Shown here in pieces: positions 50,740 to 62,239 of a stretch of DNA of 64,000 nt. Position 1 is the first letter of the stretch, and each line of letters starts with the position of its first letter. The DNA comes from Druceiella hillmani (taxonomy: Eukaryota > Arthropoda > Insecta > Lepidoptera > Hepialidae): NCBI GenBank assembly GCA_039881145.1, contig JAYKKI010000029.1, positions 27,074,001 through 27,138,000 of the forward strand, in the 5' to 3' direction. The notes under the pieces were generated by a model that saw nothing but the letters and a program-made list of their open reading frames with translations, ran no database searches and was not told the origin of the DNA. A program made the position numbers and the translations under genes.

Positions 50740-51480
50740 TCATTTGTAGTTTATACTGATTCATCTGTAATCTTAATAAAAAGAAAACATCCCTGCAAAC
50801 TATGCCCCTTTTAACCGGTAACGAATGTGCAGCTAGCCCGTCGTAAATTTCATATTTACTCATATTTCACGTAGTTAATCATTTTTTACTTACTCAAAAT
50901 GCGTTATGGATTATAATATAAATATTTTGAATTTACAAACTTCGCACTTTAAATTACATTTCATTGAACCCATATATACTATTTCTCTACGCAAAGAAAT
51001 GAAAATTGAATGTTCGGCATTAAACTTTGAAATCAAACAAGGTTCAAAATTCAAAGGAAAACACTCAATCAAAAATATTTACGTATTTCTCCTTAGAGCA
51101 AATTTTATAGTACGAGTGAAGGTTCAAATAAATATATCCATTGCAAACACTTGTACTAAATGTGTTCCAGTGCATTCTAACTTGGAATTGTACCTCACCC
51201 CCTGAAAACTGAAACTTGTCTATCCATTAATATGATATCATCTTCCTCAAACCACTCAACCAATTTATTACAACGTACTAAAGAAGTTTAAAACTTACTC
51301 AAAATTGCATACTCTTTATACAACGTACGAGTATGTTCTCTATATTTAGATACATTTCACTTACCTCCGGATCCGTTGAATAAAACCAACGCCATTGCCT
51401 TCATGGGCATGCAACAATTTCAAATATATCTATCCATCCAAAATATTACAGATTTCCAAAAATTTACAAACATGAAGTTA
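50740..51480 (+). pseudogene. Ty3/gypsy protease to RT linker, degenerate
   Basis: VYTDSSVILI at about 50750-50780 sits where the retropepsin D-T/S-G motif is expected and lacks the Gly. Farther on, LPPDPLNKTNAI near 51370 fits the stretch just before the RT fingers. The open frame at 50906-51205 (99 codons) lies between; I see no motif in it, but its position makes it part of pol. Confidence 0.4.
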
Positions 51481-52030
51481 AAGAGCAGATAAATAAAATT
51501 TTAGATCAAGGTATAATCAAACTCTCTGTATCCTCTTGGTCATCGCAATTTGGATAGTTCCAAAAAAATCAGATGCCCCAAACGAAGAAAAAAATGGTGA
51601 GTACTTATCGACTACAGAAAACTGAACGATGTCACAATAGGTGACTTACCCACTACCCCAATTTTTCGAAATCTTGGACCAATTTGGCAAAAGTAAATAT
51701 TTCTCAACTCTTGGTCTCGTTTCAGGATTTCACCAGATACTCATGGCGGCTGAAGATGCTCTAAAAACTGCATTCAGTATTCCACAAGGACATTTCGAAT
51801 TTATGCGAATGCCATTTGGGCTAAAAAATGCGCCCTCTACATTTGAACGCTTAATGCCAACGAGGTATGCGATGTTTTGCTTATTTCTTTATTTTTTTCT
51901 ATTTAAAATCATACATAAAAATTTCTCTATTATTTCTGAAAGCATACAAAATTTTAATTTAAAACTTCACCGCAATAAATTGCGAATTTTTACGCAAGAA
52001 AGTTGCTTACTTAGGCCATGTAATTACTAA
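51480..52030 (+). pseudogene. Ty3/gypsy reverse transcriptase, catalytically dead
   Basis: KILDQGIIKLSVSSWSSQFG near 51500 and VPKKSDAPNEEKN near 51560 give the RT entry. LPQFFEILDQFGKSKYFSTL at about 51648-51705 leads to LGLVSGFHQI, where the first catalytic Asp (usually LDL) is Gly. Then KTAFSIPQGHFEFMRMPFGL and KNAPSTFERLM end at about 51860. The YLDD block that should follow is gone, replaced by a short hydrophobic stretch, and NLKLHRNKLRIF at about 51955-51990 resumes the thumb. Active-site loss and deletion rule out function. The closest style is the insect 17.6/297/gypsy group. Confidence 0.85.
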
Positions 52031-52039
52031 AAAGGGTGT

Positions 52040-52600
52040 CAAAACAAACTCTGAAAAAATCAAATTAGTTAACCATTTCCCCACAACTTAATCACCCAAG
52101 GACATCAAATCTTTCCTTAGTCTCGTAACTTATCATCGTAGATTCATCCTTGACTTCAAAATTATCAAAACCACCCACATCCCTCCTAAGAAAGTATAAT
52201 TTTTATGAAACAAAACGAACAACAACTTACTTTCGAAACTCTTGAAACCAAATTATCTTCCATCTCTTTACTCACTTATCAAAACATCACAAAACCATTT
52301 ATCTTGACTTGTGATGCATCCCGTTACGTCATAAGTGTCATTCTCTCTCAAGGAGAAGTTGGGAATAATCGACCTGGAATCGAATATACCTAGCGAACCC
52401 TAAAAATGTAATAGAAAACAGAACGACTGGCCATTACTTTTGACTATAAAAATTTCCGACTATATCTCTTTGGCGATCGCCCTTTCAAGTGGCTTTTTAA
52501 TTAGAAAGATCTGAGCAGTAAACTTCAACGTTGACGTTTACAATTAGAAGAGTTATGAGCACAAAATTATTTATAGAAAAGTTAAATTAAATTCCGCGCC
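52040..52600 (+). pseudogene. Ty3/gypsy connection and RNase H region
   Basis: IKSFLSLVTYHRRFILDFKI near 52105-52165, FILTCDASRYVISVILSQGE near 52300-52355, and ERLAITFDYKNFRLYLFGDR then SSKLQR and LQLEEL at about 52420-52550 follow RT/RNase H order. Frame changes and stops are present. The first RNase H Asp (CDAS) is retained. Confidence 0.8.
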
Positions 52601-52749
52601 GTTCACGTTATCCAGTAAACTCCATTCAATTATAGGTTTACGATAAAAAATAACCAAGTTGTTCCAATTCCATTTCTTGTTCCTCCCGAGTTATTATTAC
52701 TTCAACCTCTACTAGTTCCGAAAATCTTGATTTTATAGCGAAGATATTG

Positions 52750-52910
52750 AATATATTTAGCGTTAATTTTTTAGAAATGCATTATTCACAATTAAATGAA
52801 ACTACGTGATGTATTATTATTTCTACTTTCTTTAAGTTCTTTACCACGACCTAGGTTTCGTAAGAAAGTAGAATTAATACTACATCATGTAGTTTCATTG
52901 AATTGTGAGC
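52750..52910. mobile_element. Two Penelope-type fragments fused tail to tail, with half a hammerhead
   Basis: 52750-52861 is a minus-strand fragment (homologous to 43532-43598 and 37694-37745). 52863-52908 is a second copy of part of it in plus orientation, so 52786-52831 and 52863-52908 form an inverted repeat with 46-bp arms. On the minus strand the 3' half of the hammerhead (GAA, ACC-TA-GGT, C, GTGGT) is intact at 52843-52859, but the CTGANGA half is missing. The junction of the two fragments falls at stem II. The insertion sits between RNase H and integrase of the gypsy relic. Confidence 0.6.
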
Positions 52911-52984
52911 GACGATATTCTCAATGAGTCGTATTCCAAATTCTTGAAATCGATCGCAGAAAACTCACAATATAGCACAGAATA

Positions 52985-53320
52985 ATTGAACATAGAGATA
53001 ACCTACGGAAAACGCAACAAAAATTTATTGTCATTCGTACATCTTTAGACTTGGATGAAACTAAACCCTATATTGAAGGAATCCTGAAAAATTATCAAGG
53101 TTCTGAAGAACTCTGAAGAATTAGTGACCGAGATAACCAAGATAATTGATAAGAAAAACCAAGATAACTGATAGGTCAAAATATGTCCAAGATAACTGAT
53201 AGGTCAAAATATGTCTACGTAGCAATGTTGGCATATAATACTTCATACGTTCAACGACCCATTACTATCCATACGAGTTGTTTTTTGACTATAAGTTATT
53301 CGTTTCAAATTCAATTTAAA
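52985..53320 (+). pseudogene. Ty3/gypsy integrase C-terminal part
   Basis: YVYVAMLAYNTSYVQRP at about 53210-53260 fits the 'W..yv..a.fAYNT..h' block after the integrase catalytic core, followed by a TSCFL block in the position of 'P.elvfG'. Upstream, IRTSLDLDETKPYIEGILKN near 53030-53095 is compatible with pol but not diagnostic. The zinc finger and DDE core are absent. No 3' LTR was found. Confidence 0.5.
53159..53214 (+). repeat. Perfect 28-bp tandem duplication
   Basis: 53159-53186 and 53187-53214 are identical and begin CCAAGATAACTGATAGGTC. The duplication falls inside the gypsy integrase relic and adds a short in-frame repeat. Confidence 0.95.
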
Positions 53321-53984
53321 GATTTGAGCGGTCATTTTTTGCGTTATTATGTGAATAAGTCTGCTACTCTATATGCTAAATCATTCAACCGTATTTGTCT
53401 GATTTAGTATAAAATTGTGTTATTAGTGTGATTCACGCATTATCTCACTTTTTGTAAAAAAATTTTTGGATGGAATTTCCGCCACACCTTACGTTTAATA
53501 ATACTTTGATTTTAACCTTGGTTCAATACATAAACTTAATAACTGACGAATAACTAACTTTAGATGTAATTTATAAATTTATTTGCAAATAAAATTTAAT
53601 TTCGTTTAAGTATTGCTAGAAAACAATTAAATACTCACATTTTGTTTTATTTCAAGGCAACCTCGTATCCGAAAAATAGTTAATTTTAAATCATATGAGT
53701 CACCCGTTATTGCCTTTAAACTTGTTTTACTAACATTTTTTCATATATAGATGGAAAACAATTTAATTCTGCCAACGTATTCACGTGCTTTGGGCAAATT
53801 CCTAATTTTCTTTCTCTCATCTAACCACACATTGAATAAACTTCCATTACATGTACCGCATATTTTACCTGTATACTAAATGTAAACAAAAAAATCGATT
53901 GAAATGCAGTGCAACAAAATAACATATATAAATTTAAATATATACTCACCACCACGTATGTGATCGATCAGTTTAAGCAAGTGA

Positions 53985-54186
53985 GTAAGCAGCTATTGTT
54001 CAAAATCTTTTATCGATGGTTACAAAAACACAAGCATCCGAAATAGGTTTACGGTCAAATGGGCGGTATTCTCGGCAAATTGCTCCGACGAGAGTGACCC
54101 CGTCCGGATTGAGGTTAAAAAAATGAGGGCGCCAGATGAAGACCGTTATGATCTAGAGACGCAAGAAGAACCTAGGAAAAAAAATG
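53985..54186 (+). other. Possible short exon
   Basis: A GC-richer patch holds a plus-strand frame open from 53985 to 54243 with no ATG until MRAPDED. It reads FTVKWAVFSANCSDESDPVR then IEVKKMRAPDEDRYDLETQE before GGTAATTT at 54186, a possible 5' splice site. An AG at 54045-54046 (AAATAG) could be the acceptor. The charged, non-repetitive sequence looks coding, unlike the Ile/Tyr/Lys/Asn-rich chance frames around it. A second frame starting at the ATG at 54017 also stays open for 36 codons. I recognise no family. Confidence 0.3.
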
Positions 54187-54199
54187 GTAATTTCAACTA

Positions 54200-55440
54200 T
54201 ATTCACTTGCTTGTTCTTCCTCGGTTGCCTAAAAAAGCTCTTTAGTTAAGTTCATTTATTACTGATGGTATATATGACAAATAAATTATATATTTATTAG
54301 ATATGTGACCGCAAACCATATAAAAATTTAAGTGAAAAGAGCAAAGTATTCTTTCCTGTAGTACATTTTGAACGACTATTCGTCTTTACCGTTGAAAAAG
54401 AATTTGTTTTTAAACGAATGTTGTTAGTTTTACATCCTTTAATAATCTTGAAACACGGAATAATTGTTAGCAATACTCTTTGATCTAAAACTTTATAATT
54501 TACTATCTACTGAGTGTTACTTGTATTTGTTACATTTAGATGTACACATAAAAATTAATTAATAAAATGTGGTAAATTCTTAGCGAAAAAAGAAATAGGT
54601 TAAGTTATTTCATGGAAAAAAATAAATAACTATAAATTATATAGTTGTCTAAATAATTAAGACCTACTTGTAAAATTATTTACGAAGGAAATAACAAAAT
54701 TTTGAAGGTTATATTAATAATATCCATAAACAAAAAGATTTAATTGAAACACATAAATATAGTATTAACATGGTCAAAGCCTCCGTATCGCTAATAAATA
54801 AACATCCATGACCTGTTCCAATGTCTGAAAATAATCCACAATAAATAGAAGTACTCAATGGTTAATAAGCGCATTGCTATCGGCACTTTGAAACATTACG
54901 TATAGTGTCAGGTGTAGATATGATCTGTACCGTTCACATTTATTAAATACTTTGTTCACATTTATTGAATATTTTTTTTTGAAATCTCTACTAAGTTAGA
55001 TTCTCTTAGCAGTATATAGCATATTCATTTCCTAGTGATAAATCGAAGTACTTTTAGAAGGAATGACATTAGTGTCGATGTTTATAAGTATATAAATATT
55101 AGGAATCAAAATGCGTATTATAGTTACATATATTGTAACGTAGAAAATTATTATATTGGTTTTAAATTCACTGATATAATTAAGGTACTTTTTATTAAAT
55201 TCGGCGTCAATCTTATTCACAAAACTACAATTCTGTGTCTAAAAATATAAAAGCTATTACTGATTATATAGGTAATTTTCTCCATTTTCTCGACTTGATA
55301 ATAATGTGAGAAATTTCTACAAAGAAATTTGTTGATATAAAATTGTAATATCGTAAGAGCGATTTTGTGCGGTAGCATCAGACTTTTTTAATTAAAATAA
55401 TTATTTGTATAGTTCTTCCTCGATATATCGCTATAGTTTT
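54200..55440. other. AT-rich sequence without a recognised gene
   Basis: Overlapping frames on both strands near 55032-55250 are low-complexity shadows of each other; no motif. Confidence 0.45.
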
Positions 55441-55453
55441 CCCTCAATAATTC

Positions 55454-55455
<2 letters not shown>

Positions 55456-55512
<57 letters not shown>
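55456..55512. repeat. (TA)n microsatellite
   Basis: About 57 bp of uninterrupted TA. Confidence 0.95.
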
Positions 55513-55516
<4 letters not shown>

Positions 55517-55989
55517 AAATATATCTACAGTTCATGTAAATATAACAATAGTAATACTGAAAGTAGTTTGGGAGGAAAAATAAATTTTTCAATTTTTTTA
55601 ATGTTGATTTTACTGTTTTTATCAAAATCTATGCATTTTTAAAGTTGAAATTTTATCCATTATTACCAACAGTCAAGGTTAACAAAATAAAAGAGTCAGG
55701 AAAAATTCAAAAGGGACTAGAACCGAATGCATTTCCAATAGGAAAATCAGGTAATGTTCTTCATATCAACCTCAAAATTATAAACCAATCTTCTGTAAAC
55801 AGTTTTTCCACTTTTAAATTTATTAATAATTGTCAATACATATATAGCTTTTCCCTATTACTAGATGAAACTCTCATATAAAACTGAAAATGGTTATCTA
55901 GAGCTGAGTTATACTAGAATTCTATAATTCTTCACGGTATTCAATCGCTTTACCTTCTAAATATAAGCTTACAACAAAACAAAACAAAT

Positions 55990-56166
55990 AAAAGACATAT
56001 GCCATTTAATTATGACAAATAAATAGACAATATAATGGTTTTTGTTTGCAGAAGACAACATTATAAAAAACTTAAACACACATTTTGTATAATGTTGTTG
56101 CCGTCTGTAAATAAAAACCATTAAATTGTCTATTTATTTGTCATTATTAAATGTCACATGTCTTTT
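55990..56166. repeat. Hairpin repeat with arms of about 80 bp
   Basis: 55990-56069 (AAAAGACATATGCCATTTAA, then GACAAATAAATAGACAATAT, then AATGGTTTTTGTTTGCAGA) pairs with 56083-56166 in reverse complement with about ten differences and a loop of about 13 bases. The shape suits a small foldback or MITE-like element. The terminal bases are AAAAGACAT. No target duplication is clear. Confidence 0.8.
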
Positions 56167-56832
56167 AATTTTCTTTTTTTATGTGTAAAGTTTTTTTTGT
56201 TACCTATGAATAAACAAATAGTTAAATACATGCAAAGTAAATGTTTTCGTTATTCAATTATTTATTAAGGTTTTTCAATTATTTATCAAAATTAATTTGT
56301 TAACGGTATTACCGTTATTACCTGTAAAAAAATTTTGAATTCTTTATAATTTGGCATTATTGAATAGCCTTTCAATTTTTTTTAAATTGTAGAGTGTGGA
56401 CAAAAAATTAATATGGTATTGTGATTGGCAATGATTTCCCTCATTGTAAAATATCGATATTTAAAGGATAATGTCTCACATTCTTTACCTATAAAAATGT
56501 TAAGGTCTTCCCATCGACCAAAGTTTAAGCTGTAGAACTAAATTCAACGATTTCGGCCTACAAATTTTTAGCAATACGAATTCATTAAATTCATTTTTGT
56601 GTAACGGCTTTACTACCTTCACAAGAATTATATTAATTGTTTACTACCTAGATATGACAAAATAATTTTTAACTGACAAATAAGTAGAGATAAAGTGCAA
56701 ATGTTCATCCTTGAATAACAAGTGACTTTAGATCCTATGGAAACGTGCTTATTCTTCTCATTTCAAAAAAATTTACTCTGTTATTCAAAATGTGTCGTCC
56801 ACACCAACAAAAGCTCAACTAGTGAAATGCTA

Positions 56833-56881
56833 TCAGTAAGTATGCTATCGTTTCAGCTTGAAACGATAGCATACTTACTGA
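56833..56881. repeat. Perfect 23-bp inverted repeat with 3-nt loop
   Basis: 56833-56855 (starting TCAGTAAGTATGCTATCG) is the exact reverse complement of 56859-56881; the loop is GCT. Confidence 0.9.
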
Positions 56882-57949
56882 CAGTGAGCATAATTCAAAA
56901 TATTATCAGACCTTTTGAAGCTTCTGTCTCGCAAGATCTGATAATATCACTCGCTCTTTGTACTTAAACCTTAGGCCGAGACCTATGCTTTTTAAATATT
57001 TATGCTTTATGTTTATTTATTGGCTAAGTTTGTATTGATATATACATTTATAAAGGTGTAATAGCTGCATATTACAATGGCGGTTAACATGACAAAAAAA
57101 ATGTGAGTTATTCTATATTTAAAATATTTTGCATCTAATAAAATTAAGAGTCGTGATAATAAAGATGGTCTACATACAAAGTACGCTACTAAAAAATAAG
57201 GAACACACAAAAGTGGCAAAATGGTCGTTCATTATATTCTTTTGACCCGAACAAGCAAAATAAACTTGTGAAGTAGCTCTACTTTTAGGTCGCAGCGCAA
57301 AGTTTCATATTTCTCGTGTGGTAGAATTTTTTTGAGACGTCCGAAAGTTCTGTTCTATCGAAAAGCAATTATGTGAGCACTGACTTTGTGTGCAGATTCT
57401 CGCCACTACATGTAGACACGTATACAACTTCACTGAATGTCCACAACGCGTAACATGCCAAAAACTTATCCAAACTATCATGTCAAATCAGCATTCCGCT
57501 TGAACTGATTTCGTTCATACCACCCGAAAGTTTTAAAACATTTTGTGGTCCGTGAGACTTCGAATTAGCCATCTTTCTCGCAATTTGGAAATAAAAATAA
57601 TTTAATGGCGGACGCAATACATTTATTAATTCACGGATTTTATTTTGATAACTTTTAAGATATTTCAGTTATTTAGTAAAAAAATCCGAGGTATGTATAA
57701 AAACTTTAAAATAAACCGACTAAAATATGAATAAATATTAAATAATATTTTATTATGACAGCAAAGTTTGGTGTTATTTTTAATTTCTATTTGCAATAAA
57801 AAAAATATTCTTCTGATCGACGGTTTATTTTAAACGTCTTTCAAGGTCTTCTCTGTACAGCTGAGCTTCAAAGTACTTTAATTTTTAATAAAGTAGTTTC
57901 TTTTGACAAATACGTTTAAATTTGTTTTACGACGGAACTTCAGTACTAC

Positions 57950-58400
57950 CCTATTAGCAATTATACTACTTTTATTAGGGACTGTGGTGCTTATTATTTC
58001 TCACTTCACCACTTATCTTTCCTAATGCGTATGGCATTTAAAATGTATCTTTTTCTCAACAAACATGTCAATCTTAGACACATTCTCACAGAAAATAAAG
58101 CGGGCTTAGTCGACGAGTAGATCACGAGCCGCGCGGAATTAAAGCAACGTACGTAAATTGACATGCGTGGATTGTACCGAGGCACATCTGCGACGGAATG
58201 TCGCTCATGTCGCGACGCGCATAATTGCCCTCCCATATGCCGTGCAAGAGATCTGGGACCGATTTATGCGCCGTACGTATACTGTGTATGTGAGCGGAAT
58301 ATGTGGCGGGGCCGCAGGATAGTGGCGAGTTTCGACATCGCTTAAGGGCATTAGGGAATTGAATGGCAATTTGCCATGCTTATGCTTTCTACACCCCGTC
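57950..58400. other. CpG-rich island, function unknown
   Basis: This is the most GC- and CpG-rich unique stretch of the window (GACGAGTAGATCACGAGCCG, GCTCATGTCGCGACGCGCAT, GTGGCGGGGCCGCAGGATAG). Short frames are open on both strands, 58163-58345 plus and 58205-58402 minus, but neither has a recognisable motif, and overlapping open frames are expected in GC-rich sequence. It could be an unknown exon, a promoter-like CpG patch or conserved non-coding DNA. Confidence 0.35.
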
Positions 58401-59170
58401 ACTGTTAATAGTAAATATTTAAATTTATGTTTCCAAGCGCTAGTTGATTCTTAACGAAAACTGATAGAAATGTGAAGCACATTTTGTACATATGTGTTCT
58501 CTTTATATAATCACGATTAATATTTGACACGCTCCAAGTGTCCCAAAACTTTCTGTTCGGTTCGAATTCTTGCCAGCATCTTATTCGATTTCTTATAGCC
58601 CGAAAAGCTATTGTTATGTTTAGAAAAATTCCTATTAATTTTCTCGATTCCTTCGGCTATATTTAGATCGATGTTGATATTTAATTTTCATGGAGTTGTG
58701 AAAATCGAAAATCTCTTTTAATGTGATATATTAAAACAAGAGTTGTATATGCTTTTGTGCAGGAATTTAAATAAATGACAACAAATGAACTGAAAATACA
58801 ACACAGACGTGAACAATTATTTGAATTAAATTAACACAAAATGGATCAACACATATTCATCGGCCTTCGCATGTTTTTATTAATTAGTAGCGTTGAAAGG
58901 AAGCTAAATATGTGAGTATATGTCAAAGAGCATAATAACGTATTCATAAAATATTGGAAGATTCAGTTCACGGGCAAACAATTTTCAATATTTGACACCA
59001 TATATTATACAACTATGTTATTACGTTATTCACATATTCCGACATTTTTTTAAATTAATTTTATTCACAAATTTTACCAAACCCAGACACTGGTGTCGAC
59101 ATTTCTTCATAAATATACATTTTCCACGTATGAAATTCTCTAACTATTCCAAATACGCTTAGAGGTTAAA

Positions 59171-60125
59171 ATGGATAAATGTACACTAAAATTTAATTAT
59201 ACCTCCATTGAAATGGCTGAAAAAGATTTCAAAAAAATTCTCCCGATGAACAAAGGTAAATGGAAATGTCCAACACATCCAATCCAGCAGAACACGAAAA
59301 TAGTAGCTTTGCCGTCATCATCTGTTGGCTCAGAAATATTTCCAATAAATTTTGAGCCTTATTAAACCCATATTGACAAATTTGCGACTACTTTTACAGA
59401 AGAAATTAATAATAATTTAAAGGAGTTAGTCCTTGGCTCATTTAAAATCTAACTAAGCGCAATTAAAGAAAACTCGCGTCACTTGAAGGAATTGAGAGGT
59501 CTTCAGAACTGCCGAACAAGATCACCTAAAGGCAATAATAGTGGACAACAACAAAGCCATAGTAAATTTAAAGGCCTCAAGCGACTTGATACAAAAAGAA
59601 TTCGACTTATTACAATCCAAACTTGAAGTAATTGAACAAACCGCTCCTCAATATAATAGCGAAACACAAAATATTCCTGAGAATAAAAATGATAACATCC
59701 TAAATATAGTAGCTAACTTAGCAGCAGCCTTAAATGTGCCCATATCTCCAGAGCAAGTACGCAATGCACATCGCGTTGCTACCGGCAGTTGGGACCGCCC
59801 GCATAACATCGTAGTACAACTGGCTACGCGGCGCCTGCGTGACGATATTCCCGTGGCGGCACGCGTGCGTCGCTCTCTCACCACACGCTCTCTTCAGCTC
59901 TCAGTGCCAGAACAAAAGATCTACATCAATGAGCACCTTATGCTACACAACTAAATACTTTACGCATAAGTACGTGACGCGAAAAAACAGAAAGGCTACG
60001 AGTATGTTTGGATAAGAAGTGGCAAAATTTATGTGAGGAAAAATTCCGTGGACAAGTCTTTCGTAATCAAGTACGAAAACGATATCCAGATACTATTCGT
60101 TCATAGCATATTTACTCTCGAAATT
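59171..60125 (+). pseudogene. CR1/Jockey-type LINE ORF1
   Basis: The first frame, 59171-59365, begins MDKCTLKFNYTSIEMAEKDF and has KWKC near residue 32, where insect ORF1 proteins often carry a zinc-binding domain. After a stop and frame shifts, 59541-59954 gives a coiled-coil segment (SSDLIQKEFDLLQSKLEVIE) and then NILNIVANLAAALNVPISPE followed by VRNAHRV and RPHNIVVQLATRRLRDD, the RNA-binding or baculovirus-FP-like fold of LINE ORF1. The C-terminal end continues in another frame with YVWIRSGKIYVRKNS at about 60005-60050. ORF1 binds the LINE RNA. ORF2 follows 270 bp downstream, as usual. Broken by at least three stops or shifts. Confidence 0.7.
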
Positions 60126-60394
60126 ACCTATGTGTTATATATAATATGTGAAAAAATGTAACTATTTGAGCTCTAGTATTAATATTAATAATTATCCTAT
60201 GTTACATATAATTAAAAATAATTTGAATAATTATTTTTCAGCCAAACTAACTCAAAAATTTAAATACCGTTATAGTATCCCACTCTTGCATAGTCTATCT
60301 GTCGATCTATTAGTCTTATGTTTATATAGTAATTATCTACTGGATGGGTTTTCATTTATTCTAATTCAAAGTATATAACCACTCATTGCAAAAC

Positions 60395-62200
60395 ATGAAC
60401 GAACTAGCACTTTTATCAATTTATAATCAGAATTGTGGCGGAATTAAAACCAAGACTAGTGAACTGCGTATGAATATTGAAGCAAATGACTACGGTGTAA
60501 TTGTGACTAAAGAAGTCGGACAGATATCCATCGTCAATGACTTTCGAAGATTACGAATCGAATAACATTTAAACGATATACTAATTCTTCTAATCTAATT
60601 TCTTCTAATCTACCTTTGAACGGAATCCACCCTTCAATCCAAATTATATTTATAAATTCTTCGAACAAAATCTAACTCCCCACCACGATTAGGCACTTGA
60701 TACAGATACTAATATTACCTCCATATGCTTTCAAAGAGATGAAATAACTGATGCTCTCAAGAAAATTAATACCAATTAGTGAGCAGGTCCTGACGAAATC
60801 GGACTAATACTTCTTAAAAACACACACGATGCAATTTCTGTTCCACTCACTATAATATTTAACGCGTGTATCGCGCAGGGTACATTTCCCGGGTGCTGGA
60901 AAGTTGCACACAAAATACCAGTTTATAAATCTGGCAGCAAACAATCTATCAAAAATTATCGACTGATGTCCATTTTGTCAGCAATATCCAAGGTATTTGA
61001 AACAGTGGTTCACAATAGGATTTATCCGATATTGCATCAGCAAGTTATTGAGGAGTAGCGTGGATTCTTACGGAACCGATCAACATTAACCAACCTGTTA
61101 TTATATACGCAATATCTCTTTAAACCTGTGGATTGACTCCATCTATATAGATTTTAAAAAAGCTTTCAACAAGGTTGATCATCTCATCTTGCTGAAAAAC
61201 GGCTAACGGCTAAACTTGCGTTTAACGGTATAAGTGGTAATTTACTTTGTTGGTTCATCTCCTATCTTAGCAACAAGCAACAAGCAGTAAAAATTAGCGT
61301 TTTTAACTTACCGTATGCTCTCTTGACTTTAGGGGTATCTCAAGGTTCTATATTGGATCCCTTTTTGTTTATCATGTTTATAAATGCCGTTAGTATTTGC
61401 TTCACATACAAGTTTCTGTTATATACTAACGACCTTAAGTTTTTCTCCGAAATAAGAGATTCTTCTGATCATGCAAAGCTGCAAGAATATCTCAATAGAC
61501 TAGATGCATATTGCAGATTAAACAAGATACAATTAAGTCACAGTAAGTGTTAATCGATCACTTTTTCTAAAAACAAGGCAATTTATTTTCACACCTATGA
61601 TAGGCGACAATTTTTTAGAATCTGTTAATTGCGTACGTGATCTTGGTGTGATGTTTGATCAAATCTTACAGTTTGATACTCATGTTAAGCAGATCACCTC
61701 GCGAGCTTATGCTTTGCTGGGTTTTGTCCTAAGAACTACTAAACCCTTTAAACAAATGCGAACGTGTCGAATCCTCTACATAACTCTTGTGCGACCTGAA
61801 CTTGAATATGATGCTGCAGTCTGGAATACATACTATGATATGATAGAAAGAGTGCAAAAACGATTTATACTTACATTGCAATATCGCTTCAGTACGGCCA
61901 AATAGTCTATCAATTGTAATGCACTGTACGCATTCAAATACCGTACTCTCCTCGAAAGGCGTACTGAACTCGGAGTAATTGTACTTCGGACTTGTACTCG
62001 GAGTCGTTATGATTGCACCGATATAGTGAATCAGTTGCAGTTTCGTGTGCCAGGGAGAGCGATCCGGAGCTCAGCGCTTTTCTATCTACCCATCGCTCGT
62101 ACCACCGCTGCTGGTGCTCGCGTACCACTACCCGGCTTTATGAGCGATAGATTGTTCCATTTTCTAGACATATTTGTTAGCTTATTATTTCATTACAAAC
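60395..62200 (+). pseudogene. CR1/Jockey-type LINE ORF2 (endonuclease and RT)
   Basis: The start MNELALLSIYNQNCGGIKTK then TSELRMNIEANDYGVIV at 60395-60510 is the endonuclease N-terminus; the TEtW block is TKEV, and most of the endonuclease is deleted between about 60560 and 60720. RT blocks follow: GAGPDEIGLILLK near 60780, FPGCWKVAHKIPVYKSGSKQ at about 60890-60950, NYRLMSILSAISKVFE near 60955-61000, and IYIDFKKAFNKVDHLILLK near 61140-61200. Next come LTLGVSQGSILDPFLFIMFI at 61326-61385 and LLYTNDLKFF near 61420, where the catalytic FADD has become YTND. The frame 61597-61905 has VRDLGVMFDQILQFDTHV and RAYALLGFVLRTTKPF. The C-terminal region runs through 62026-62170 (LQFRVPGRAIRSSALFYLPI). 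Stops and a frame shift near 61195-61205 break it. Length and order fit the CR1/Jockey group. Confidence 0.85.
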
Positions 62201-62239
62201 AGTCAATTAAATGGATACTATTCAACCATTAGTCCTTTG

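Noticed and set aside
58560..58572. GGTTCGAATTC, resembling a tRNA B box
   Set aside because: No A box at suitable spacing and no cloverleaf or SINE structure around it.
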